A DNA stretch of 64,000 nucleotides from Amaricoccus sp003258405 (GCF_043226085.1 NZ_CP171225.1:2418001-2482000); one strand, 5' to 3'; positions 26,441 to 34,155 are shown, numbered from the stretch's first letter. Notes: generated by a model from the letters alone, not told the origin. Program-made: numbers and translations.

Positions 26441-26468
26441 GGGCCGGACAGGTTTCCCCGTCCGGCCC
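26441..26468 (-). terminator. Hairpin after the DUF2852 gene
   Basis: GGGCCGGAC (26441-26449) and GTCCGGCCC (26460-26468) form a 9-bp stem with a 10-base loop, 23 bases beyond the DUF2852 stop on the minus strand. The following sequence CTTCGC is not a strong U-tract. Confidence 0.45.
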
Positions 26469-26491
26469 GGTGTCGCACAGTGGTATCAGCC

Positions 26492-26878
26492 TCAGGCGAC
26501 AACCTCGCCGGTGCCGGTGCGCCGGCTCGACATAAACTGATCGAACTCCGCGCGATCCTTCGCCGAGCGCAGCTCCTCGAGGAAGGAGACAAAGGCGTCA
26601 CGCTCCTCTTCCAGGCGCTTCAGCGTCTCCTCGCGATAGGCGTCGAAGGCGGTGTTGCCGGTCTTCTCGAAGCCGCGGTGTCCGCTGCGGCAGGACATGC
26701 GGCGGGACTTCCAGGAATGGCTGCACATGCGTTTGCTCCAGATCGTGTAAAAGAGAAGGGCGAGGCCAATCGGCCAGAACAGGATAAAGCCAACCACCAT
26801 GGCGGCGATCCAGGCCGGCCTTCCCCGCTCGTCGAGCCAGTCGCGCGACCGCTCAAGCCAGAGGGTGACGGTATTCAT
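26492..26878 (-). CDS. DUF2852 family membrane protein
   Basis: 128 residues. A single hydrophobic segment (AAMVVGFILFWPIGLALLFYTIW, about 24-46) is followed by a basic, Cys-containing stretch (SKRMCSHSW...MSCRSGHRG) and then TGNTAFDAYREETLKRLEEE, the conserved core of DUF2852 proteins common in alphaproteobacteria. The C-terminal half is helical and acidic. AAAGGAG precedes the ATG. Function unknown; a DUF1707-like or regulatory role has not been shown. Confidence 0.85.
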   Translation of the reverse strand: MNTVTLWLERSRDWLDERGRPAWIAAMVVGFILFWPIGLALLFYTIWSKRMCSHSWKSRRMSCRSGHRGFEKTGNTAFDAYREETLKRLEEERDAFVSFLEELRSAKDRAEFDQFMSSRRTGTGEVVA

Positions 26879-27051
26879 CGGGCGCTCCTTTCAATGTAAA
26901 TGTTAATTACATTCACATAGATTGGCGATGCCCTGCCCGCTTTCAATGCCCCGCCTGCGAAATTTTCGCGGCGCGCCCTGCCCGCGATTGACCCGCCCGC
27001 CACGGGCGCATGAAACTGGTGGCCCGCCCGCAGACCCGGAGCCCGGCCCCC

Positions 27052-28086
27052 ATGTCAGATCCCACCCCGGCGACCCGCCCGCTGTTCCAGAGACTCCGCG
27101 CGGCTGTGTCGCGCTTCATGCCTGGCCTGCTCGTTTCGGTGGTGATTGCCCTCGCGGCCCGATTTCTCTCCGAGCATTACGGCGCGCCTGCCATGCTCAT
27201 GGCGCTGCTGCTCGGCATCGCCTTCCACTTCCTCGCCGAGGAGGGCGCCTGTGTGCCCGGAATCGAACTGGCCGCGCGTTCGGTGCTCCGGATCGGTGTC
27301 GCGCTTCTGGGCGCGCGGATCAGCGTCGAGCTTCTGATCGGCCTCGGACCCGGCCTCATCACGCTTGTGATCTCAGGCGTTGCAATGACCATCCTGGTGG
27401 GTCTCGGGGGGGCGCGGCTCATCGGTCGACGGCGCGGTTTCGGCATGCTGACCGGCGGGGCGGTGGCGATCTGTGGCGCCTCCGCCGCCATGGCGATTGC
27501 CGCTGCCCTGCCCGAGCGCGCCCGCAACGAGCAGACGCTGATCTTCACCGTGCTGTCTGTCACCGTGCTCGGCACCGTGGCGATGATCTTCTATCCCATC
27601 GTCGCCCAGCAGCTCGGGCTCGACGGGCTTGCCACCGGCGTTTTCCTCGGCGGCACGATCCACGATGTGGCGCAGGTCGTCGGTGCGGGTTTCAGCGTCT
27701 CGGAAGAAACCGGCGACGCGGCAACACTCGTGAAGCTCATCCGCGTCACGATGCTCGCTCCGGTCGTATTGATCCTTTCCATTGCCGCCCGCGGCGAAGC
27801 CGGTCCAACCACCTCGGGCCGCCGCCCACCCCTCGTTCCGGGCTTCGTTCTCGCCTTTATCGGGCTCGCGGGCGTGAACTCCCTCGGCCTTCTGCCGGCC
27901 GCCCTCATCCCCCGGCTTACCGACCTTTCGAGCTGGGCGCTTCTCACCGCCATCGCTGCCGTCGGCATGAAGACCTCGCTCAAGAGCATCTTCGAGGTCG
28001 GCGGCCAGGCGATCGCGCTGATCGTCTGCGAGTCCCTCTTCCTGGCCGTCTGGGTGCTTGCCGGGATCGAGCTGCTCGGTGCCTGA
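27052..28086 (+). CDS. YeiH/UPF0324 family putative sulfate exporter
   Basis: 344 residues, about ten to eleven membrane segments. LRIGVALLGARIS and GGAVAICGASAAMAIAAAL match the UPF0324 (YeiH/YgaP-type) family, and FLGGTIHDVAQVVGAGFSVSEETGDAAT is its most conserved stretch. KTSLKSIF closes the protein. Members are proposed to export sulfate or related anions such as from taurine breakdown, but few are proven. The ATG at 27052 is chosen; a start 14 codons earlier is possible. Confidence 0.9.
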   Translation: MSDPTPATRPLFQRLRAAVSRFMPGLLVSVVIALAARFLSEHYGAPAMLMALLLGIAFHFLAEEGACVPGIELAARSVLRIGVALLGARISVELLIGLGPGLITLVISGVAMTILVGLGGARLIGRRRGFGMLTGGAVAICGASAAMAIAAALPERARNEQTLIFTVLSVTVLGTVAMIFYPIVAQQLGLDGLATGVFLGGTIHDVAQVVGAGFSVSEETGDAATLVKLIRVTMLAPVVLILSIAARGEAGPTTSGRRPPLVPGFVLAFIGLAGVNSLGLLPAALIPRLTDLSSWALLTAIAAVGMKTSLKSIFEVGGQAIALIVCESLFLAVWVLAGIELLGA

Positions 28087-28158
28087 TCTCGGCCACCGAT
28101 GTGCCGGCGGCCCGCAGCACCGATCCGCTGACCATTCCGTGAGCATCGGCATGAGCAT

Positions 28159-28184
28159 GGAACCCGAGAGGGGGTAGCGATGTT
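28159..28184 (+). promoter_or_regulatory. Possible EcfG-type promoter (variant) before the PRC-barrel gene
   Basis: GGAAC at 28159-28163 is followed after 17 bases by TGTT at 28181-28184. The EcfG consensus is GGAAC-N16/17-CGTT, so the -10 box has one mismatch. It lies 74 bp before the PRC-barrel start; PRC-barrel proteins often belong to the general stress regulon. Confidence 0.35.
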
Positions 28185-28257
28185 TCCTTCACGTCCGCAG
28201 TCGACAAGGCCATTCGCCGCAACCGGCTGTGAGGAGCAGGAAAAAAAGGAGACAGAC

Positions 28258-28761
28258 ATGCTGAAGAAGCTTGCCGCTACCACCGCTCTTTCGCTCACCC
28301 TTATCGGCGGCGCCGCTTTCGCCCAGGCCGAGAACGAGAACGCAACCGACCAGGTCGCCCCGCCGCCGGTGGCGGAGAATCCCGCGACCGAAACCGGCAC
28401 GATGGATGGCACCGCCACCGCGCCCGCGGCCACGGAAACCACCATGGACCATGCTGCCGGCGATGAGCATGGCATGCCCGTCGACATGGCAAGCGTTACC
28501 GCCGACGAGTTGATCGGCATCGAGGTGCGCAACAGTGACGGCGAGAAGCTCGGCGACATCACCGACGCCATGCTGTCCGAGGATGGCGCTGTGGGCGGCG
28601 TTGCCGTGAGCTTCGGCGGGTTCCTCGGCTTCGGCGAGAATACGGTCGAACTCATGCCGGACGAGATTCAACTTATGCGTGACGAAGGCGACACGCTCTA
28701 TGCGGTGACTTCGCTGCAGCCGGATGATCTCAAGAACCGTCCGGAGATCAAGGACGAATAA
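28258..28761 (+). CDS. Exported PRC-barrel domain protein
   Basis: 167 residues. AAGGAG lies six bases before the ATG. A signal peptide (LKKLAATTALSLTLIGGAAFA) is followed by an Ala/Thr/Glu-rich linker and one PRC-barrel domain (about 80-155) with the core VRNSDGEKLGDITDAMLSEDGAVGGV. Soluble periplasmic PRC-barrel proteins of this type are frequent in this group; the ligand is unknown. It has a very strong terminator hairpin just downstream, and its last 14 bases overlap the convergent protease gene. Confidence 0.88.
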   Translation: MLKKLAATTALSLTLIGGAAFAQAENENATDQVAPPPVAENPATETGTMDGTATAPAATETTMDHAAGDEHGMPVDMASVTADELIGIEVRNSDGEKLGDITDAMLSEDGAVGGVAVSFGGFLGFGENTVELMPDEIQLMRDEGDTLYAVTSLQPDDLKNRPEIKDE

Positions 28762-29506
28762 TCTCGCGATCCACGGCGCGAGTACTCTCCCTCGCGGACG
28801 CCCGGACCGGAAGGTCCGGGCGTCTTGCCGTTACAATCACTCCGGGCGGTGCGGGACCGTAGAGGCGCTGCGCGCCCTCGACATCCCCTGCCATCAACCG
28901 GCCTTCACCCGAACTGCGATAGCCCATGAGCGCACCAGTCGGACCGGGATGGTCGAGGCCGAGCGTATGGCCGATCTCATGCGCGAGCGCATGGCGCAGG
29001 TCGACCGCATTCGGCGCGCGCGACCCAAGCCCGCCGAGGCGCCAGTCCGCCTCCGGGTTCAGACAGATCGTCGCCGCCGTGAGCGGCGCCATGCCCGCCT
29101 CGGCGGCATCGGCATTCCACCAGACATTGGCAAAGGCAATCTTGCGCGGCTCGGCCTGCGTGCCGATCAGGATATCGGGCTTCACACCGGGGGCGGCCTG
29201 ACGAAACCGGATGCCCGCAGCCTCCGACCAGAGCGCAAAAGCCTCACGCACGAGGCGCTCGAGCGCGAGCCGAGGCATCGCGCCCAGAAGCGGAACCCGC
29301 TCCACCGGCGCCATCGCCCGGCAATTCACCGCATCGGGAAACTCCGCCTCGGCGCGCAGCAGGCCCCAGGTTGCGGTGGCGCCGGTGCCGGGCTCCGGCG
29401 CCCCCCATTTCACCCGGAGCCCGTCGATCTCGAGCAGCCGGAACGGCGCGCTCCACGAGGGGGCGGCCAGGCACAGAATGGCGGCAAGAAGAAGCGGCAG
29501 TCTTAT
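28748..29506 (-). CDS. Matrixin-like zinc metalloprotease with a non-standard start codon
   Basis: About 252 residues. The zinc site HEIGHTLGLDH (HExxHxxGxxH) with a following LMGYR Met-turn marks a secreted M10-type metalloprotease. The in-frame sequence before the first ATG (29413) encodes a good signal peptide: RLPLLLAAILCLAAPSWSA. The frame is closed upstream by TGA and contains no ATG, GTG or TTG there. The only candidates are ATA at 29506, with GGGAG seven bases upstream, or CTG at 29500. I give the ATA-based limits. If translation starts at 29413 the protein loses its signal. A point change of ATG to ATA is the simplest explanation. Confidence 0.7.
   Translation of the reverse strand: MRLPLLLAAILCLAAPSWSAPFRLLEIDGLRVKWGAPEPGTGATATWGLLRAEAEFPDAVNCRAMAPVERVPLLGAMPRLALERLVREAFALWSEAAGIRFRQAAPGVKPDILIGTQAEPRKIAFANVWWNADAAEAGMAPLTAATICLNPEADWRLGGLGSRAPNAVDLRHALAHEIGHTLGLDHPGPTGALMGYRSSGEGRLMAGDVEGAQRLYGPAPPGVIVTARRPDLPVRASARESTRAVDREIIRP
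28797..28824 (+). terminator. Strong GNRA-loop terminator of the PRC-barrel gene
   Basis: GACGCCCGGACC (28797-28808) and GGTCCGGGCGTC (28813-28824) form a perfect 12-bp stem with a GGAA tetraloop, followed by TTGCCGTT. It begins 35 bases after the PRC-barrel stop. On the other strand the same bases code for the C-terminus of the metalloprotease. Confidence 0.65.
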
Positions 29507-29681
29507 GGCGCTCTCCCGGTCGTCTCAGGGCACGGCGCAGGGCATATTCCGCCGGCAAGGGAAACAGGGTTACACGAAAGGCCGCTCCGGAACCGCCGAA
29601 GCGCATCCCGGACGCTACCATGCGACTCCTAACGCCCTCCGAAAATTTTCTTCTCCATTCTTCCAACCGGCCCGGATTCGC

Positions 29682-29706
29682 GGAACTTTCCGCAAGGGTG
29701 AGCGTT
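29682..29706 (+). promoter_or_regulatory. EcfG (general stress sigma factor) promoter before the DUF1328 gene
   Basis: GGAAC at 29682-29686, 16-base spacer, CGTT at 29703-29706: an exact match to the alphaproteobacterial EcfG consensus. The start codon of the 56-residue DUF1328 protein is 56 bp downstream. The ecfG gene itself is 1.4 kb away. Confidence 0.7.
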
Positions 29707-29762
29707 TTTTCGGCATAGGAGGCGCAAAAAACAGCCTCCCGTAATCGGAAAGGACAAACGTC

Positions 29763-29933
29763 ATGCTCTATTGGGCACTCGTATTCCTGGTCGTCGCGAT
29801 CATTGCGGGACTCTTCGGCTTCGGCGGCATCGCCAGCGCCTCCGCGGGTATCGCGCAGATCCTGTTCTTCATCTTCCTCATTCTCTTCGTCGTCGCGCTT
29901 GTCGCGCGCGCCATGCGCGGCCGGGCGCCCTGA
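29763..29933 (+). CDS. DUF1328 small membrane protein
   Basis: 56 residues, two hydrophobic segments (LYWALVFLVVAIIAGLFGF and QILFFIFLILFVVALVAR) joined by GGIASASAGIA. This is the full DUF1328/UPF0391 family, small inner-membrane proteins often controlled by stress sigma factors. GGAAAGGA lies upstream of the ATG. The gene is short enough to be missed by length cut-offs. Its promoter has an exact EcfG motif, so it is likely made in the general stress response. Function unknown. Confidence 0.9.
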   Translation: MLYWALVFLVVAIIAGLFGFGGIASASAGIAQILFFIFLILFVVALVARAMRGRAP

Positions 29934-29965
29934 TCTGCAGACGCCATGAAGAACATGAAAAACGC

Positions 29966-29991
29966 ACGCCGGACGGTTTCCCGTCCGGCGT
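29966..29991 (-). terminator. Terminator of phyR (GAAA tetraloop)
   Basis: ACGCCGGACGG (29966-29976) and CCGTCCGGCGT (29981-29991) form a perfect 11-bp stem. Read on the minus strand the loop is GAAA and the stem is trailed by GCGTTTTTC, 47 bases after the phyR stop. It may also serve the DUF1328 gene in the other direction. Confidence 0.65.
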
Positions 29992-30038
29992 CGACATTTC
30001 CGGCGTCAGTTTCGAGGCAAAGGCCTCCGTTGTTGGGT

Positions 30039-30851
30039 TCAGGCCTCCAGGGTTTCGACCGAGGAGAAGAACATCGCCTGGCTGACCGCCGAACGCACCT
30101 GTTCTTCCGAATAGGGCTTGGCGATCAGGAATGCCGGTTCCGGCCGTTCCCCGGTCAGAAGGCGCTCCGGATAGGCCGTCACAAAGATGACCGGCAGGTT
30201 CCCGAAGGTCTCCAGCAGCACGTTCACCGCATCGATACCCGAACTGTCATCGGCGAGCCGAATGTCGGCCAGCACCAGATCGGGCCGCTTCGCAGTTCCC
30301 GTCTCGACCGCCTGCGTCGCCGTGCGGGCAATACCGGTTACTTCATGGCCCATCGCAGTCACGATGCCCTGAAGGTCCATGGCGATGATCGTCTCGTCCT
30401 CGATGATGAGCACACGGCCGGCAAGGCCTCTTTCCATCTCGCGGTTGGCGATCTCGAGCCGGACGCGAACCTCTTCCGCATCGACGCCGAGGATCGCGGC
30501 AATCTCCTCGATGGAAAACTCCTCGAGCGTGTGAAGCAACAGTGCCTCGCGCGTGCCCGGGGTCAGATCGCGCATCCTGGCCTGCGCCCGCTCCACGAGG
30601 CCGCTTTCGCCATCGCCCACCGGTGCGCCGGAACTTTGCCAGATCGCATGAAACGCCCGGAAGAGCCCGATCCGCGGATTGTCACCGATAGTGAGGATAG
30701 AAGGATCCGAAATGATCGCCTCGAGCGTCGCCGCAGCATAGTTGTCCCCATCGGTCTGGTTGCCCGTCAGTGCACGTGCATACCGGCGCAGAAAGGGGAG
30801 GTAGAGGCCGATGGCCTCTGCCACACCAGCTTCTGATGATCGTGATGTCAT
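30039..30851 (-). CDS. phyR: PhyR, anti-anti-sigma response regulator of the general stress response
   Basis: 270 residues. The N-terminal half is a sigma-factor-like domain (SLIxYLPFLRRYARALTG-type start, then LPxxxREALLLHTLEEFSIEEIAAILG), and the C-terminal half is a receiver domain (RVLIIEDETIIAMDLQ, phospho-acceptor Asp in LVLADIRLAD, Lys in IAKPY). When phosphorylated, the sigma-like part binds NepR and frees EcfG. I chose the ATG at 30851; the open frame continues 20 codons upstream into the promoter. It is divergent from nepR-ecfG and faces it across an EcfG-type promoter. Confidence 0.96.
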   Translation of the reverse strand: MTSRSSEAGVAEAIGLYLPFLRRYARALTGNQTDGDNYAAATLEAIISDPSILTIGDNPRIGLFRAFHAIWQSSGAPVGDGESGLVERAQARMRDLTPGTREALLLHTLEEFSIEEIAAILGVDAEEVRVRLEIANREMERGLAGRVLIIEDETIIAMDLQGIVTAMGHEVTGIARTATQAVETGTAKRPDLVLADIRLADDSSGIDAVNVLLETFGNLPVIFVTAYPERLLTGERPEPAFLIAKPYSEEQVRSAVSQAMFFSSVETLEA

Positions 30852-30877
30852 GGTTTCTCGCTTTTTTCGCTGACGCC

Positions 30878-30902
30878 GGAACAAAACGTTTTTGAAGTCG
30901 TT
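30878..30902 (+). promoter_or_regulatory. EcfG promoter for nepR-ecfG
   Basis: GGAAC (30878-30882), 16 bases, CGTT (30899-30902) on the plus strand: an exact consensus match, 49 bp before the nepR ATG. It would give autoregulation of ecfG. It overlaps the minus-strand motif over 18 bp. Confidence 0.75.
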
Positions 30903-30909
30903 TGGTTCC
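30885..30909 (-). promoter_or_regulatory. EcfG promoter for phyR, overlapping the nepR-ecfG promoter
   Basis: Read on the minus strand: GGAAC (30909-30905), 16 bases, CGTT (30888-30885), also an exact match. The phyR start is 34 bp downstream. Each promoter's -10 box falls inside the spacer of the other. Confidence 0.7.
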
Positions 30910-30950
30910 ACAAGACGGTTGAAGTGTCGTAAGGATCGTGCAGGACGCTT

Positions 30951-31130
30951 ATGGACATGATGGGTAGAGACATGACCTCACGCAAGCCGCCGCCGAAGGT
31001 TGTGAGTCGCGAGATCGACGAAAATATCCGCAAGATATACCAGGAGGTCGTGGAAGAGGAGCTTCCCGACCGTTTCAAGGATCTTCTCGCGAAGCTTCGC
31101 GGCCAGGAGAGCGGTGATGGGAAAAACTGA
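30951..31130 (+). CDS. nepR: NepR anti-sigma factor
   Basis: 59 residues. The C-terminal two thirds, IRKIYQEVVEEELPDRFKDL, match the conserved helices of NepR, which holds EcfG inactive until phosphorylated PhyR takes it away. In-frame ATGs also occur at codons 3, 4 and 8, so the start could be slightly later. It overlaps the ecfG start by 14 bases, as usual for this pair. Too short for common length cut-offs. Confidence 0.93.
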   Translation: MDMMGRDMTSRKPPPKVVSREIDENIRKIYQEVVEEELPDRFKDLLAKLRGQESGDGKN

Positions 31131-31695
31131 TGCGGGCGTTTCGCCGCCCGATCCGCGTGACGAGCTCGTCACGCACCTTCCCGCTTTGCGCGCCTTTGCG
31201 CTCAGCCTCACCCGCAACGGATCCGCGGCCGATGATCTCGTCCAGGACATGGTGGTGAAGGCCTGGACCAATCTCGACAAGTTCCAGCCCGGCACCAACA
31301 TGCGCGCCTGGCTCTTCACGATCCTGCGCAATACCTATTACTCCGACCGGCGGAAACGCCGCCGCGAGGTGCCCGACCCCGACGGGATTATGGCCGCCGG
31401 TCTCTCCGAAAAACCCGCCCATGATGGCCGGCTCCAGATGAACGACTTCCGCGTCGCCTTCAACCAGCTTTCGGACGAGCAACGCGAAGTGCTCATCCTC
31501 GTGGGCGCCTCGGGCTTTTCCTACGAGGAGGCAGCAGACATGTGCGGGGTGGCCGTCGGCACGGTGAAGAGCCGCGTCAATCGCGGCAGGACCCGGCTCG
31601 GCGAAATCCTCGGGCTTTCCGAAAACGAAAGCCTCGAGATGACCGATCAGGCGACCATGGCGGTGATCACCGCCAATGCCGCAACCACCCGCTGA
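31117..31695 (+). CDS. ecfG: EcfG-family RNA polymerase sigma factor
   Basis: 192 residues. Sigma region 2: LPALRAFALSLTRNGSAADDLVQDMVVKAW with NMRAWLFTILRN; region 4: LSDEQREVLILVGASGFSYEEAADMCGVAVGTVKSRVNRGR. It is the alphaproteobacterial general stress sigma factor, controlled by the partner switch with NepR and PhyR. I chose the ATG at 31117 (GGAG seven bases upstream, inside nepR); a GTG one codon earlier is equivalent. Followed after 13 bp by a sensor kinase gene. Confidence 0.95.
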   Translation: MGKTDAGVSPPDPRDELVTHLPALRAFALSLTRNGSAADDLVQDMVVKAWTNLDKFQPGTNMRAWLFTILRNTYYSDRRKRRREVPDPDGIMAAGLSEKPAHDGRLQMNDFRVAFNQLSDEQREVLILVGASGFSYEEAADMCGVAVGTVKSRVNRGRTRLGEILGLSENESLEMTDQATMAVITANAATTR

Positions 31696-31708
31696 GCGGA
31701 GGAGCGGC

Positions 31709-33481
31709 ATGTGGTTCTGGCGCACGATCGGCGGGCGCATCGTGCTCTTTCTCATGCTCGCCCTCACGCCGGTCGGGCTCATCGCGGTCATCCAGACCCG
31801 CGAGGTCGGCGAGCAGTTCCGCCAGCAGGCCGAGGCGGCGCTCGCCGCAACCACGGCCGAAGCCGTGCAGCGCGAACGCCGTCTGATCCAGCAGGCCTTC
31901 GGTGCGACCGAAGCGCTCGATCCCGCGGTCAAACCGCTGCTCGACGATCCGGCGCGCTGCTCCGCCCTCTTCCGCGACTATGTGAAGGCCGCACGGGTCT
32001 TTCTCGAGGCGGGTGTTCTCTCCCCGGACGGCCACGTCAGCTGCCTTTCGACCGGCGAGACCCGCGACTGGTCCTCGAGCGGCGCAATCGGCCCGCTCAT
32101 GCAGGACCCCAAGCCGAATGTGGACGTGCGCTCGGGCGATCTCTTCGGCTCGCCCTTCGGCGGACGGCCCGTCATCAGCATCCGCCGCCCGATCATGGTC
32201 GACGGCGTCTTCCGCGGCTACATATTCATCTCCATGGCCCATGCCTCCGTGCTCTGGGACGAGCCCGGCCCCGAATCGGGCGGTCCGATCAGCCTCGTCA
32301 CCGTCACGGCGACGGGCGATGTGCTGATGACGGCCAATGGCGAGGACGAAACGCTGCTCGACGCCATGCCGGCCGACGCCCGCCTGACCGGGCTCTATGG
32401 CGCACGCACCCAGACCTTCACCACCCGCAACGCGCAAGGACAGCTGCGCAACTTCGCCGTCGTCGCGATCCTGCCCGGCACGGTTTATGCGATCGGCAGC
32501 CGCGCCGCGCGGCCCTATTTCTCGGCCAATGCCTTCCTGCCCTTCACCATCCCGGCACCGGTTTTTCCGGTGATGATGTGGCTCATCAGCCTCGGCGTCG
32601 CCTATGCCGCCGTCCACCGCTTCGCCATCCGCCATGTGCGTAAGCTCCAGCGGGCGATGCAGCGCTTCGAGCTCGACCGCCGCCTGCCACCGCACCGCAG
32701 GCGCAAGGACATGCCCGCCGAGTTCGGTGCGATCTTCGAGACCTTCGAGCACATGGCCGAGACGGTGATCTATGACGAGGCCAAGATGGAAGACGCGATG
32801 CGCGAGAAGAACGTGCTGCTGCGCGAGGTCCACCACCGGGTGAAGAACAATCTCCAGCTCATCTCCTCGATCATGAACATGCAGATCCGCCAGATCCGCT
32901 CACGCGAGGGCCGCGCGGCGCTGGTCCAGCTTCAGGAGCGCGTGCTGGGGCTGGCTGCGATCCACCGCAATCTCTATCAGAGCGAGAATCTCGCGCGGGT
33001 GAATGCAGACGTGCTGCTGGGCGAGATGATCCGCCAGATCATGGTGGTTGGCGGCAATGGGCCGAACGATATGGCGATCGACACCGCCTTCGCCCCTGTT
33101 ACCCTCGATCCGGATCAGGCCGTGCCGCTCTCGCTCCTTGCCGTCGAGGCGATGACCAACGCACTGAAATATGGCGGCCGGACGGAGGCGGGCGCGGAAT
33201 GGATCAAGGTCCGTCTCGTGCGACGCGATGGAGAGACGCTGGAATTTTCCGTCGAGAATACGCTCGGGAGCGAGCCGGTCGAGGACACCGCCACCGGCTC
33301 CGGCCTCGGCGGCAACCTCATCGACGCCTTTGCCGCGCAGCTTGGCGGACGCGCCGAGCGGTGCCAGACAGAAGAGAGCTTCCGCCTCACCGTCGTCTTC
33401 GAACGCAATCCCGAGGAAGAGTGCGCCGAGTCCCCGTCTTGCGCGCTGGCTCCGGGGCATCCCCCCGAGGATCTGGCCTGA
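31709..33481 (+). CDS. HisKA_2/HWE-type sensor histidine kinase, probable PhyR kinase
   Basis: 590 residues. TM1 about 9-29, an extracytoplasmic sensor region about 30-280, TM2 about 284-306, then a HAMP-like linker. The dimerisation motif LREVHHRVKNNLQLISSI carries the phospho-acceptor (His376 by homology to HRxKN). The ATPase part follows with LLAVEAMTNALKYGG and GSGLGGNLIDAFAAQLGG. Kinases of this class act on PhyR in other alphaproteobacteria (PhyK-like), and this gene directly follows ecfG, so that role is probable. GGAG four bases before the ATG. What it senses is unknown. Confidence 0.92.
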   Translation: MWFWRTIGGRIVLFLMLALTPVGLIAVIQTREVGEQFRQQAEAALAATTAEAVQRERRLIQQAFGATEALDPAVKPLLDDPARCSALFRDYVKAARVFLEAGVLSPDGHVSCLSTGETRDWSSSGAIGPLMQDPKPNVDVRSGDLFGSPFGGRPVISIRRPIMVDGVFRGYIFISMAHASVLWDEPGPESGGPISLVTVTATGDVLMTANGEDETLLDAMPADARLTGLYGARTQTFTTRNAQGQLRNFAVVAILPGTVYAIGSRAARPYFSANAFLPFTIPAPVFPVMMWLISLGVAYAAVHRFAIRHVRKLQRAMQRFELDRRLPPHRRRKDMPAEFGAIFETFEHMAETVIYDEAKMEDAMREKNVLLREVHHRVKNNLQLISSIMNMQIRQIRSREGRAALVQLQERVLGLAAIHRNLYQSENLARVNADVLLGEMIRQIMVVGGNGPNDMAIDTAFAPVTLDPDQAVPLSLLAVEAMTNALKYGGRTEAGAEWIKVRLVRRDGETLEFSVENTLGSEPVEDTATGSGLGGNLIDAFAAQLGGRAERCQTEESFRLTVVFERNPEEECAESPSCALAPGHPPEDLA

Positions 33482-33693
33482 TGCGGAGACGCGACAGGCA
33501 CGGCCGCGTCGCTTTCCACTTCTTCAGACCGGAGTTCAAAAGCGGGTGAGAGTTGGGGGCTCGACCCGACGGCAGGCTTGACCAATCGCACCGCGACCGA
33601 ACAGGATGAGCATCCTGCCTGGCCGGTCCCTGCGGCCTTCCACCGCCATAAGCCTCTCGCGTGACGGGGCAAAAAGCCATTTGGAGGAATTCC

Positions 33694-34143
33694 ATGAAGA
33701 CGACAGCCCTGATTGCCGCAGCCCTGCTCGCGGGCGCCGTTCCGGCTCTTGCCGCCGAGGATCCGATCGCCGTGCGCCAGACGCTCATGGAGAGCATGGG
33801 CGGAGCCGCCGGCCTCACAGCAGGCGTCCTGAAGGGCGAGATCGATTACAGCCCGGCCATCGGCAAGGCAGCGATCACCGCCACGGCAGGCGTCGCGGAG
33901 GCCTATGCCGACTACTTCCCCGAGGGCAGCGACACCGGTGGCAATACCGAGGCAAGCCCGAAGATCTGGGAAGACCCGGCGGGCTTCGCCGAACAGATTT
34001 CCAAACTTCAGGCCGCCACCGCGGGCGCCGTCTCGGCCTCCGGCAAGAGCGGTCCGGCCGATGCCGAGGCCTTCAAGGCCGCGATGCAGCCCGTGCTTGC
34101 GACCTGCAAGAGCTGCCACGAAACCTATCGCCTCGACGACTGA
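33694..34143 (+). CDS. Cytochrome c' (class II cytochrome c)
   Basis: 149 residues. Signal peptide (KTTALIAAALLAGAVPALA) then a four-helix bundle ending in CKSCHETYRLDD, where the heme c motif CxxCH sits near the C-terminus as in class II cytochromes c (c'/c-556). GGAGG lies six bases before the ATG. These periplasmic proteins bind NO or move electrons. The next gene, 12 bp downstream, encodes a diheme cytochrome c, so an electron-transfer pair is likely. Confidence 0.93.
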   Translation: MKTTALIAAALLAGAVPALAAEDPIAVRQTLMESMGGAAGLTAGVLKGEIDYSPAIGKAAITATAGVAEAYADYFPEGSDTGGNTEASPKIWEDPAGFAEQISKLQAATAGAVSASGKSGPADAEAFKAAMQPVLATCKSCHETYRLDD

Positions 34144-34155
34144 CGCGACGCCGCA

